Shown piece by piece: positions 1-7,920 of a stretch of DNA of 64,000 nt. The notes beneath the pieces are model-generated. The model saw only the letters and a list, made by a program, of their open reading frames with translations, was not told the DNA's origin and searched no databases. Source of the stretch: Sugiyamaella lignohabitans (taxonomy: Eukaryota; Ascomycota; Dipodascomycetes; Dipodascales; Trichomonascaceae); the NCBI RefSeq assembly GCF_001640025.1, contig NC_031671.1, forward strand, positions 1,798,001 through 1,862,000. The letters are read 5' to 3'. Every line of letters begins with the position of its first letter. Positions within the stretch are counted from its first letter, which is position 1. A program made the position numbers and the translations under genes.

Positions 1-520
1 CACTGCCCTTGCTGTTGCACTTGGCCAAGCAGTGACTCCCGAGTTTAAAAAGTACCAAGAGAACGTTGTTGAGAACGCCAAAGTGTTTGCATCCGCTCTG
101 CAGAAACTGAATTACAAGCTTGTTTCTGACGGTACTGATAACCACTTGATCCTGGTGGACCTGAAACCCAACAAGATCGATGGTGCTCGTGTCGAGACGA
201 TTCTCGAGCTCGTCAACATCGCTGCCAACAAAAACACCGTTCCCGGAGACAAATCCGCCCTCGTGCCTGGCGGTATCCGTGTCGGCACACCTGCCATGAC
301 CACCAGAGGTTTCACGACCGCCGACTTCGAAAAGGTAGCTAGCTACATCGACCGGGCCGTCAAAATTGCTGTGTCCATCAAAGAAGACGCTGCCTCCAAA
401 GGCCTCAAGCAAAAGGTGGCCGAGTTCCGCGCCGCTGCCGAGACCCTGCCCGAGGTCGAGCAGCTCAAAAACGAGGTTACCGAATGGGCCCTTACCTTCC
501 CCGTCCCTGGCGACCTGTAA
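1..520 (+). CDS. Serine hydroxymethyltransferase, C-terminal part (5' cut by window)
   Basis: The open frame enters from the window edge (frame starting at base 2) and ends with TAA at 518-520, giving about 172 C-terminal residues. The sequence fits the C-terminal domain of PLP-dependent serine hydroxymethyltransferase: DNHLILVDL, then PGGIRVGTPAMTTRGF, and a terminal FPVPGDL tail. The enzyme interconverts serine and glycine while charging tetrahydrofolate with a one-carbon unit. The PLP-binding lysine and the N-terminus lie outside the window, so cytosolic (SHM2-like) and mitochondrial (SHM1-like) forms cannot be told apart. A GC-rich palindrome starts about 40 bp after the stop codon. The methionine-like start at 32 is a GTG inside the reading frame, not a real start. 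Confidence 0.93.
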   Translation, partial: TALAVALGQAVTPEFKKYQENVVENAKVFASALQKLNYKLVSDGTDNHLILVDLKPNKIDGARVETILELVNIAANKNTVPGDKSALVPGGIRVGTPAMTTRGFTTADFEKVASYIDRAVKIAVSIKEDAASKGLKQKVAEFRAAAETLPEVEQLKNEVTEWALTFPVPGDL

Positions 521-560
521 ATACCTGTCCGTAGCTGAATAAACCGTGTCGCATCCGCGT

Positions 561-698
561 GCCTCCGGCGGCTGGGGCTCCGCCCCAGACCCTGGTTGCT
601 CCTGCTTCGCAGGAGTTGTCTGGGGATGGCCGACGACCGACTCGAGCGCAGCGAGAGGAGCAGCCAGGGTCTGGGGGGGAGCCCCAGCCACCGGAGGC
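561..698. repeat. GC-rich palindrome, paired units (cores outside)
   Basis: A unit starting GCCTCCGGCGG is followed by a 3' unit ending CCGGAGGC in inverted orientation. The tails contain a CTCCTGCTTCGCAGGAG hairpin on the left and CTCGAGCGCAGCGAG on the right. Both arms share the AGACCCTGG/CCAGGGTCT variant. The locus lies between the convergent SHMT and tRNA-Ala genes. Confidence 0.9.
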
Positions 699-720
699 TG
701 ACCCCCCAGAAATAAAAAAA

Positions 721-794
721 TGGACGAATCCGGAATTGAACCGGAGACCTCTCGCATGCTAAGCGAGCGCCATAACCAACTAGACTATACGCCC
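721..794 (-). tRNA. tRNA-Ala (AGC anticodon), no intron
   Basis: The reverse complement folds as a tRNA. The acceptor strands are GGGCGTA and TTCGTCC and include the G3:U70 wobble pair that identifies alanine tRNAs. The anticodon arm is CTCGC-TTAGCAT-GCGAG (anticodon AGC). The T arm is TCCGG-TTCAATT-CCGGA, which also supplies the B box. A73 is the discriminator. There is one mismatch at pair 6-67. The 5' end is at 794, so transcription runs leftwards, away from the retrotransposon whose target duplication starts 8 bp upstream. Confidence 0.95.
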
Positions 795-801
795 AATTTC
801 T

Positions 802-806
802 GACAG
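802..806. repeat. Target-site duplication, left copy (GACAG)
   Basis: GACAG directly precedes the 5' LTR and recurs at 5881-5885 directly after the 3' LTR. This gives a 5-bp duplication as made by Ty3/gypsy integrases. Confidence 0.93.
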
Positions 807-885
807 TGTCAGACATAGCTTCCTTTTACATGTCAACTCTTATCTTATCAGTCAATAGCAGGTAACCTAACCCTGGGATCCGAGA

Positions 886-893
886 TATATAAA
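886..893 (+). promoter_or_regulatory. TATA box of the retrotransposon LTR
   Basis: TATATAAA lies about 40 bp upstream of TAAGCTTGGTTAT (925-937), the LTR segment complementary to the region just past the LTR. A transcript starting near 925 would suit self-priming. The same box is in the 3' LTR at 5705-5712. Confidence 0.6.
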
Positions 894-937
894 TACTCGT
901 AGTTTCCCTTAGAAGTTGGAAGACTAAGCTTGGTTAT

Positions 938-1015
938 CATTAAGTCTTCTTATACTAACTTCTAAGGTGAGTTTTCAATTATAATACATTAAGTCTTCTT
1001 ATACTAACTTCTAAG
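938..1015 (+). repeat. 29-bp tandem duplication in the LTR with splice-like signals
   Basis: A 29-bp block beginning CATTAAGTCTTC and ending TTCTAAG occurs at 938-966 and 987-1015. Each copy carries the yeast branch-point motif TACTAAC shortly before an AG. The first copy is followed directly by GTGAGT (967-972), a good 5' splice site. A 49-nt intron-like unit (967-1015) is therefore formed. Whether it is spliced is unknown. Confidence 0.75.
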
Positions 1016-1063
1016 ACGGGTAAGGCCTCAACCCGGATACAACATATCCTTCGACCTTACAGA

Positions 1064-1076
1064 ATAACCAAGCTTA
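1064..1076 (+). promoter_or_regulatory. Probable self-priming primer-binding site
   Basis: ATAACCAAGCTTA, two bases past the 5' LTR, is the exact 13-nt reverse complement of LTR positions 925-937. No TGG-type tRNA 3'-end complement is seen at the usual place. Tf1 of S. pombe primes reverse transcription from the folded-back 5' end of its own RNA with a complement of this kind. A similar mechanism is inferred here. Confidence 0.55.
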
Positions 1077-1176
1077 CCAAGTGACGAGAAAACACTTGGA
1101 TTGATCGAAATTACTGAAATTTTTTTTTCGCGAACTCGATCACCACTCCTAGTCCCTCCCTCTTCTCCCAGCCAAT

Positions 1177-2187
1177 ATGATCCCATTCTGGCGGACGCAC
1201 GAATCTGGCCAATCAGGAGACGCCAAGCATCCCAAAGGACGTTCCACCGCGATGGTTAGCAGGGCCCAGACTTATCCAGGGGATTCCGATTCCGATGATG
1301 ATCTGGACACCTTTCATGATACCTTTTCTGATCGCCTACAGCTGGACGATAAGTCAGATATCCTGCAGGAGAACACTGATTTTCCTGCTACGCGCCGCAA
1401 GCGGGCACCCCCTGCGTTGGATCCGCAGCAGCTTGAAACCTTAAATAAGCTCATCCCAACACTCAAGGTCAAGGAGGAGATCCGAGGATGGAAGTCGTTT
1501 GCCCAACACCAGGTACGACTTCTCCCTACTCAAAACCATCAGGTGATGAATCTGTTGGTTTCAAAGACCCGTGGTGAGATTTTAGCTAGTCTTTCCCCAT
1601 TTTCATCTATTAAGACGCCTTCGGCCGAAACATGGAAACAATTCTGGGACCTTCTTGAGCGCTTAGCGCTAACTCACAGTCCATCTTACAAGGATTGGAT
1701 TCAGAACTCCCGTGGTCCGCGCAATCTCGCTGAAGCACCTCAATACTTGAACAAATTTCAGGTTGCCGCTATGGATGCTAAGTTAGATGAAGAGTTCACT
1801 CGCACCATCCTTCTTTCCAAACTCGTTGAAATTCCAGAATTATATACGGCTATGCTAGATAAAATCGACGACCTTTCAATCCCCTTCGCGGATATTATTG
1901 ATTCACTTGCACGGAGAGCTCATCGGCTCCAAAGCCTGACAGCCTCCCGTTCTACGTCCACCAGAGTTACTTGCAGATTTTGCAAGCGGAAGGGCCATAC
2001 TTATGACAATTGTCGCACACGCCTTTCCCGAGCATCTGCCACGGACACGCCCAGTAAGGCTATCCAAGGAAACAAATACTCACGGACAAACAACGCGAAC
2101 TCAGTGCGTCGTCTCACCGAAACACCGTACGTCGACCAGTCCGTTTCTTTTGAATCAGACTCGGAGTCGACAAACTCCGTGGACTAA
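1177..2187 (+). CDS. gag: Retrotransposon Gag
   Basis: This 336-residue protein starts at the first good ATG after the LTR and primer site. It is acidic near the N-terminus, has a helical capsid-like middle (about residues 85-245), and carries one CX2CX4HX4C zinc knuckle encoded at 1972-2013. That is the nucleocapsid signature of Gag, which packages element RNA into virus-like particles. The C-terminal tail is Ser/Thr-rich. The frame ends at TAA 2185-2187 and overlaps the open pol frame for about 31 nt, with pol in the -1 frame. Codon use is like the pol frame and there are no internal breaks. Confidence 0.93.
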   Translation: MIPFWRTHESGQSGDAKHPKGRSTAMVSRAQTYPGDSDSDDDLDTFHDTFSDRLQLDDKSDILQENTDFPATRRKRAPPALDPQQLETLNKLIPTLKVKEEIRGWKSFAQHQVRLLPTQNHQVMNLLVSKTRGEILASLSPFSSIKTPSAETWKQFWDLLERLALTHSPSYKDWIQNSRGPRNLAEAPQYLNKFQVAAMDAKLDEEFTRTILLSKLVEIPELYTAMLDKIDDLSIPFADIIDSLARRAHRLQSLTASRSTSTRVTCRFCKRKGHTYDNCRTRLSRASATDTPSKAIQGNKYSRTNNANSVRRLTETPYVDQSVSFESDSESTNSVD

Positions 2188-5100
2188 AGCCCAGGCCGCC
2201 TTTAGTCCAAATCCAGGCCTCTACTATAAACAACCTTTTTCGACACACCTTATCCTTTTCCTTCGCAAACAAAACCTTTCAACTGCCTGTACTCTTAGAT
2301 ACCGGTGCACAGATATCATGTATTCCATTATCATTTATTCCTGACATACCATTAACCTCCACTAGCGAAGAAATTGTATTTGGTGATCGCATCGTAAAGG
2401 CTATAGGCAGGGTCAGTGGTCACTTTTCTTTTCGTAATCAGACTTTTCCAATAAATCTACTAGTTATCGACATGAATTCACAACCCGAAGTAATTTTTGG
2501 TTGTGACTGGATCTTCCGTACTAATTTTGTACTCAACTCCAGCCATGCAGGTCGCCAAATCGAAATTGTCTCCACTTCTAAGCCCACGACCCCATTGCCT
2601 CACATCAAACGCATCGCGCCTTCTCTTCCACCAATCTATCAACAGTACGCGTCGTTATTCACAACCACAGTGAACACAGTACCCGAGCTTCGGGAATCTC
2701 ATAATCACTCCATCCCTTTCAAGGACAATCCTACCTATCATAAGAGCAAAAGTTATCCTCTTTCCGCACAGGAACGCACAATCCTCAAGGAGTATATTCA
2801 AACAAACCTTAAAAAGGGCTTTATTCGGGAATCACGTTCCCCTCTGGCGTCGTCCATTTTCTTCGTCAAAAAGAAACATACCAAAGAAAAACGTCCCATA
2901 ATCGACTATCGTCGAGTTAACAATAACACTAAACCGTGTCCTTCACCAATTCCGCTTATAAAGACACTGTTGCATCAAGTCAGCAAAGCCAAGATATTCA
3001 CTCGTCTAGATCTGAAGGATGCCTACAATCAAATCCGCATCACACCCGGTGATGAATGGAAAACATCCTTTGTCTGCGAATATGGACAATTTGAATATAC
3101 GGTTATGCCGTTCGGACTATCTGGTGCTCCTGCGACCTTCCAGGCATTTATTCGCCACGTCCTTGGTGAATTGTGGGACAAATTCGCGGTTGCCTATTTA
3201 GATGACATCCTCATCTACTCAGAAGATCCAGCAGAACATCCTGGCCATGTCATGGCCGTTCTGGACAAGATCAAAAAGTACCATCTAGCCCTGAAACTTT
3301 CCAAATGCGAATTTTCCGTTACAGAAACGGACTTTTTGGGTCACCATCTCATGGTCGGCCAAATTGGTATGCAGAAGGAGAAAATTCAATCACTCAACGA
3401 ATGGAAATCCCCTTCTACCCAGCGCGGCGTCCGCAAATTACTGGGTTTTGCCAATTTCTACCATGAATTTATTGACCACTATGCCGATATTATCGCTCCA
3501 CTCCTTCCATTACAGGAGAAGTCCACTAAACGTTTCCAGTGGACACCAACTCATGAACAGGCGTTTCAAAGCCTTAAACGCGCTTTTATTTCCGAACCTC
3601 TTCTTCAAATGTTCGACGAGACGCGCGAGACACGTATCCATACCGATGCATCAGGAGTGGCTATCGCTGCCGTCCTTCAACAATTCAATCCAGTTGACAA
3701 ACGTTGGCATCCGGTAGCCTACTACAGCCGCAAACTTCGCGGCCCAGAAATCAATTGGGACACTCACGATCGCGAACTCTTAGCAATCGTTGTGGCTACT
3801 GGTAAATGGAAACATTTTATCCTTAGCCGCACCGAGCCTACAACAGTTCATACCGACCACAAGAATCTAACTTACTTCACCACGAAAAGGGCGCTTTCAC
3901 CTCGTCAAGCTCGATGGGCCTCCCTTTTGGGTGAACTTCCCATCCAAATTGCTTATATTCAGGGACATCTAAATGTCGCGGCGGATATTCTTTCGCGTCC
4001 CGATGATGTCAGAAAACCTCCGCGCGAGGTCGCACCACCCGTTCCCGTTCACCATATTCTTCCTGCGGTCCGTCCCCAAACAGTGTCCACCTACACTATG
4101 GACCCTACTTGGCAAACTAAAGTACATGATGCTTTAGCCAATGACAAAAACTGGAGTCCCTTACTGACTCATTTCGAGAATCCGTCACATCCCTTTCCTT
4201 CTCAATTCATTGATCGACGCTCCCGTTTAACCTTTGCAAATGGTATTATTTGGTTCGACAAGAAGATCGTTGTGGGCAACTCCAATGAACTTCACCTCGC
4301 AATTTTACAACAATACCACGATGCTAGTGGACACCCCGGTCACGCTCGAACCCAAAAAGCCATACTAGAGCGCTACTACTGGAAGGGAATTCATGATTTC
4401 ATTCAACGGTACATCAATTCTTGCGTTGCTTGCCAGAAGAATAAGACTCCTCGTCATAAACCATATGGCGAATTGAAGCCTTTACCAATTCCGGAAGCGC
4501 CTTTTACCGATCTCACCATCGATTTCATGACTGACTTACCGAAATCTCAAGGGTACGACGCCATCTGCGCAGTCGTCGACCGATACTCCAAGTTCACACT
4601 ACTTTTTCCCACGAACAAAACCATTACGGCCCGAGGACTCGCCGATCTAGTGGTTGATCGCGTCCTAAATGTCTTCGGGGCTCCCAAACGCATCCTTTCG
4701 GACAGGGGTCCCCAATTTATCTCAGCCTTTTGGAAACAGGCAATGGCCAGTTTTGGCACCAAAGTCAAATTAACCACTCCGTACCATCCGCAAACCGATG
4801 GCCAAACCGAACGTATTAATCAAGAGATTAGCCAATGGCTCCGTTTCTACATTAATTCTCACCATAACAACTGGTCCAAACTACTCAGTCGTATTGCGTT
4901 CGATTACAATAACAAAGTCAATAAAACTACAGGATTCACTCCTTCTCAAGTAGTTTTCAACTTCAAGACCATTTCAGATCTCAACTATAGCGCAGCTGAC
5001 AATTACGAGGATCTCAGCAAGAAACTTTTCGAATATGAAGAAATCCGTAACTCGCTCAGCCAAAATTATGCCCGTAGCCAGAAATCTTACAAGAAGTTTT

Positions 5101-5603
5101 ATGACCGCCACCGCGTCGCCTTCGAATTCAATCCAGGCGACTCTGTTCTCCTATCAACGAAACACCTCAACCTGCCAACTATTAAACGTAAATTTTCTCG
5201 TCGCTGGATTGGACCCTTTCTTGTCCATACAAAGGTCAATGAAAATGCGTATCGTCTCAATTTTCCTAGTGGATGGCGTGCATCCCAAGTCTGGAATATT
5301 ACCGAACTTCGCCCCTTTCAACCTGATCTTTGCAATCGTAAACAACCGTTACCGACTACTTCAGAAGACATCGATTTCTACTCGAACAATCCTCTCGGTA
5401 TCACCGAGATTTTACAGGTCAACGGTGACGATCCTTCGAATTTTCAATATTTAGTGGAGGTCATTGAGGACGGTTTTCCACAACATCGTTGGGTACCTTA
5501 TTCTAAACTTTCCAATTACCACGATTTACTTCTTCTTTTCTACGAGTTCCATCCCAAGGAACCTAAGCCTGCCGAACTTGACAGTCTATATCAGGCCGAA
5601 TAA
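2154..5603 (+). CDS. pol: Retrotransposon Pol: protease, RT, RNase H, integrase, chromodomain-like tail
   Basis: The pol frame opens after a stop at 2151-2153 and runs to TAA at 5601-5603; the first ATG is at 2472. The protease motif LLDTGA (about 2292-2309) lies before that ATG, so Pol is probably made by a -1 frameshift from Gag rather than from the ATG. Visible motifs are RT YLDDILIY near 3195, RNase H HTDASG near 3640, and the integrase HHCC finger ending CVAC near 4430. The catalytic triad follows: IDFMTD, SDRGPQF and TERINQ, with 35 residues between the second Asp and the Glu. The last 70 residues (ITEILQV, then YLVEV, then HRWVPYSKL) resemble a diverged chromodomain, as in chromoviruses. 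No inactivating change is seen. Confidence 0.94.
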   Translation: MRLGVDKLRGLKPRPPLVQIQASTINNLFRHTLSFSFANKTFQLPVLLDTGAQISCIPLSFIPDIPLTSTSEEIVFGDRIVKAIGRVSGHFSFRNQTFPINLLVIDMNSQPEVIFGCDWIFRTNFVLNSSHAGRQIEIVSTSKPTTPLPHIKRIAPSLPPIYQQYASLFTTTVNTVPELRESHNHSIPFKDNPTYHKSKSYPLSAQERTILKEYIQTNLKKGFIRESRSPLASSIFFVKKKHTKEKRPIIDYRRVNNNTKPCPSPIPLIKTLLHQVSKAKIFTRLDLKDAYNQIRITPGDEWKTSFVCEYGQFEYTVMPFGLSGAPATFQAFIRHVLGELWDKFAVAYLDDILIYSEDPAEHPGHVMAVLDKIKKYHLALKLSKCEFSVTETDFLGHHLMVGQIGMQKEKIQSLNEWKSPSTQRGVRKLLGFANFYHEFIDHYADIIAPLLPLQEKSTKRFQWTPTHEQAFQSLKRAFISEPLLQMFDETRETRIHTDASGVAIAAVLQQFNPVDKRWHPVAYYSRKLRGPEINWDTHDRELLAIVVATGKWKHFILSRTEPTTVHTDHKNLTYFTTKRALSPRQARWASLLGELPIQIAYIQGHLNVAADILSRPDDVRKPPREVAPPVPVHHILPAVRPQTVSTYTMDPTWQTKVHDALANDKNWSPLLTHFENPSHPFPSQFIDRRSRLTFANGIIWFDKKIVVGNSNELHLAILQQYHDASGHPGHARTQKAILERYYWKGIHDFIQRYINSCVACQKNKTPRHKPYGELKPLPIPEAPFTDLTIDFMTDLPKSQGYDAICAVVDRYSKFTLLFPTNKTITARGLADLVVDRVLNVFGAPKRILSDRGPQFISAFWKQAMASFGTKVKLTTPYHPQTDGQTERINQEISQWLRFYINSHHNNWSKLLSRIAFDYNNKVNKTTGFTPSQVVFNFKTISDLNYSAADNYEDLSKKLFEYEEIRNSLSQNYARSQKSYKKFYDRHRVAFEFNPGDSVLLSTKHLNLPTIKRKFSRRWIGPFLVHTKVNENAYRLNFPSGWRASQVWNITELRPFQPDLCNRKQPLPTTSEDIDFYSNNPLGITEILQVNGDDPSNFQYLVEVIEDGFPQHRWVPYSKLSNYHDLLLLFYEFHPKEPKPAELDSLYQAE

Positions 5604-5613
5604 CTTCGGCCTT

Positions 5614-5622
5614 GAGGGGGGG
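5614..5622 (+). other. Polypurine tract
   Basis: GAGGGGGGG lies three bases (TAA) before the 3' LTR and just after the pol stop. This is the expected primer for plus-strand DNA synthesis. Confidence 0.85.
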
Positions 5623-5625
5623 TAA

Positions 5626-5880
5626 TGTCAGACATAGCTTCCTTTTACATGTCAACTCTTATCTTATCAGTCAATAGCAGGTAACCTAACCCTGGGATCC
5701 GAGATATATAAATACTCGTAGTTTCCCTTAGAAGTTGGAAGACTAAGCTTGGTTATCATTAAGTCTTCTTATACTAACTTCTAAGGTGAGTTTTCAATTA
5801 TAATACATTAAGTCTTCTTATACTAACTTCTAAGACGGGTAAGGCCTCAACCCGGATACAACATATCCTTCGACCTTACA
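5626..5880 (+). repeat. 3' LTR
   Basis: This is a 255-bp copy of the 5' LTR, identical by eye, ending CCTTACA and followed by the GACAG duplication. Confidence 0.95.
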
Positions 5881-5885
5881 GACAG
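5881..5885. repeat. Target-site duplication, right copy (GACAG)
   Basis: This matches 802-806. The sequence from here on is the original upstream flank of the tRNA-Ala gene. Confidence 0.93.
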
Positions 5886-6266
5886 TGAAAGGCGCGGTGT
5901 GTTCATAGCTCTGTGAGGGTAGTTCCCCGATTGTAGCATATTTGGGGAGATATCGTGTTATGGCGAAGAGCTGGGCCCAGGGAAGTGCCGTTTATGACGG
6001 CTGTAAAGGGTGTTTCTGGGGGTAGGAATGGTTATTATAACAGTAATTAGTGTTGTTAAAACGGTTACGAGAGTCTGGTGGCGAAGAAGGGCCGTGGCTC
6101 GGGTGAGAGGGACGGTCCGGATGGTTGTGCGGCGTGTGCGGCGTTGATATACAGATTTTTCAGTGCTGCAGCATGCAAGAGGATATTCGTCGGTGAAGAG
6201 TGAAGTAGTTTGGACCCCTGGAGGATCTGATCTTGTTTGTTAAAACAATTGCATTGGGAACCAGAA
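5886..6266. other. Intergenic: TIM54 upstream region
   Basis: These 381 bp separate the retrotransposon from the TIM54 start. I see no gene and no convincing TATA box. Before insertion of the element this was the shared upstream region of tRNA-Ala and TIM54. Confidence 0.6.
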
Positions 6267-7694
6267 ATGGATACCGGATCTAAGAAAACTGAGACAGGTG
6301 CTGGCTCGACAGCTGGTGCCAGTAAACCACCTAGGTCGAAGGGATACACCAACCCTGCTCTTCAAGCTATGGGCATTCCAAGACTCAGGCTGCCATCCAG
6401 GAATTGGAGTATCTTTTGGGCCTTGACCCTGACTGTCACAGGTGTGTATGCTCATGACAGATATCAAAGAAAACAGATTCGTCAAAAGTGGAAAGATCGT
6501 GTGTCACATTTGGCAGCTCAGCCTATGAATCCTCTTGAACTGCCTCGTAAGGTGACCGTTTATATTGCCCCTCCTCCAGCAGACTATCTTGACTTGGGAT
6601 TTGCTCATTTCCGTCAATATATTAAACCTATTCTTGTGGCTGCTGCTATTGACTATGAGGTCAGATCCGAGAGCCGTCAAGGTGAAATTAGAGCCCTAGT
6701 TGCTGAGGAGATCCGTAATCAACGTCGTTCTGATGCTGGTTTGCCCACTACTGGTGAACAGAATGATGATCTGGATGACATGATTGCTAGCAAAGTCTAT
6801 AGAGATAACACTGGCGGTGTTATTTGTGTGGGAAGAGGCGCTTATAAGGAGTATATGAATGGTTTGCACGAAGGATGGTTGGGTCCTCTTGAAGCTCCTG
6901 TAGAGGAGGTCTCTGAAGCTAGTACCAATGACCAGCTTCCATTGTCAGATTCTGCAGTTAACTCAGCAGAGCTTTCTTCTGGTTCAGATGCTAATGCTAA
7001 TAGCACTACAGAAGTAACTTCTGCTGAAGCTGCTACTCCAGTTGAGGGCTTGGCCGTTAGCAGTAGAGCAGCCAGTGAAACGGTTTCGTCGCCTTCTAAG
7101 GGTGAAGTTCAAACTCTTGATCAAGCGAAAGAATCGCTGGAATCAGTTGAGGAGTTCCCAGATAGAGAAAGAGATCTTCAGGATATCTACGGACAATTGC
7201 CAGAAAAGAAGGATGGCGAGGAAGCAGCTGGATCAGGAGACGCAGAAGGAAGCGAAAAGAAAGAAGAGAAAAAGAAAGTACCCAAGCCATATATCAAGAT
7301 TCCCGAGTATGAGGATCTTGAGACACCGGCACAGCTAGAAACACTGGCCAAATTCGAGCCACTGGCGGCCATCCATTTCCCACATTTGCTTGGTTTCAGA
7401 AACACACCTAAAAGAATGTACAGATTCTTCAATAGAAGAAAGTTGGCAGAGGAGATGGGTGAAGCTACAGCGGCGGTTGTATTTGCTCAAACACGACAAT
7501 TCAAACCGCATGAGGACCAAGATCTGTTAAAACACGAAGAAAACGAGTGGCCTGCTCAGTGGAAGGCCAAGGGATTAGAAACCGGTTCTGAGTGGATGTG
7601 GGATTTCGCAGTTGACGAGCGAATTGGCAACAAACTGTCAGTCTACGAGTTCCGCGATAACAACACCACCTCTGACGAGTTTTCCAGCGATTAA
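6267..7694 (+). CDS. TIM54: Tim54, mitochondrial TIM22 translocase subunit
   Basis: The 475-residue protein starts at ATG 6267; the frame is open upstream only through a TTG. The N-terminal block YTNPALQAMGIPRLRLPSRNW followed by one hydrophobic segment (about residues 46-62) and a basic HDRYQRKQIRQKW is the Tim54 signature. Tim54 sits in the inner membrane with a large intermembrane-space domain. It helps the TIM22 complex insert carrier proteins. The middle (about residues 215-350) is a low-complexity Ser/Glu/Lys-rich insert. The end has the conserved GSEWMWDFAVDERIGNKLSVYEF. It is convergent with UBP10, with a GC-rich palindrome 26 bp after its stop. Confidence 0.92.
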   Translation: MDTGSKKTETGAGSTAGASKPPRSKGYTNPALQAMGIPRLRLPSRNWSIFWALTLTVTGVYAHDRYQRKQIRQKWKDRVSHLAAQPMNPLELPRKVTVYIAPPPADYLDLGFAHFRQYIKPILVAAAIDYEVRSESRQGEIRALVAEEIRNQRRSDAGLPTTGEQNDDLDDMIASKVYRDNTGGVICVGRGAYKEYMNGLHEGWLGPLEAPVEEVSEASTNDQLPLSDSAVNSAELSSGSDANANSTTEVTSAEAATPVEGLAVSSRAASETVSSPSKGEVQTLDQAKESLESVEEFPDRERDLQDIYGQLPEKKDGEEAAGSGDAEGSEKKEEKKKVPKPYIKIPEYEDLETPAQLETLAKFEPLAAIHFPHLLGFRNTPKRMYRFFNRRKLAEEMGEATAAVVFAQTRQFKPHEDQDLLKHEENEWPAQWKAKGLETGSEWMWDFAVDERIGNKLSVYEFRDNNTTSDEFSSD

Positions 7695-7720
7695 ACCTCC
7701 CTGCTCACCACCCGAAGCCC

Positions 7721-7778
7721 GACTCGAGCGAAGCGAGAAGAGCAACAGGTCTGGGGCAGCGCCCCAGCCGCCGGAGGC
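7721..7778 (+). repeat. GC-rich palindrome, single unit
   Basis: One unit runs from a GACTCGAGCGAAGCGAGA tail to a CCGGAGGC end. It lies between the convergent TIM54 and UBP10 genes, 26 bp past the TIM54 stop. Confidence 0.88.
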
Positions 7779-7920
7779 AGCACCCATCCCCCCATCAAGG
7801 ACCATCTAATGTAATATATCCGTGAGAATAAAACCGGCAACCTTGTACATAGAAATATCAATTATACAGAGATGATTAGATGCGAGTCATAAAATATATA
7901 AATGCAAAAAGAACAAGTCA

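Larger units (their letters stand above)
807..1061 (+). repeat. 5' LTR
   Basis: The LTR begins TGTCAGACAT and ends CCTTACA. It holds a TATATAAA box at 886-893 and a 29-bp direct repeat (938-966 and 987-1015). A 10-bp inverted repeat pairs 908-917 with 957-966. I found no difference from the 3' LTR. Confidence 0.95.
807..5880 (+). mobile_element. Complete Ty3/gypsy (Metaviridae) LTR retrotransposon at a tRNA gene
   Basis: The 5074-bp element has 255-bp LTRs (807-1061 and 5626-5880) that look identical by eye and run TG...CA. A 5-bp GACAG duplication flanks it. Inside, in order, are a primer-binding region, gag with a CCHC knuckle, a protease, reverse transcriptase, RNase H, DD35E integrase with an HHCC finger, a chromodomain-like tail and a polypurine tract. 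The order PR-RT-RH-IN is that of Ty3/gypsy. Both coding frames are open, so the copy is probably young and may be competent. It sits 8-12 bp upstream of a tRNA-Ala gene, as Ty3 does at Pol III start sites. Confidence 0.96.

Noticed and set aside
343..816. Long frames across the palindrome at 561-698 and similar frames at 13405-13668, 17622-18137, 23574-24032, 29401-29919 and 46965-47204
   Set aside because: The same peptides recur at every palindrome on both strands because the repeat itself is free of stops; none extends into conserved protein.
7862..7885. ACAGAGATGATTAG, resembling the U6 snRNA ACAGAGA box
   Set aside because: The rest of U6, which is highly conserved, is absent.
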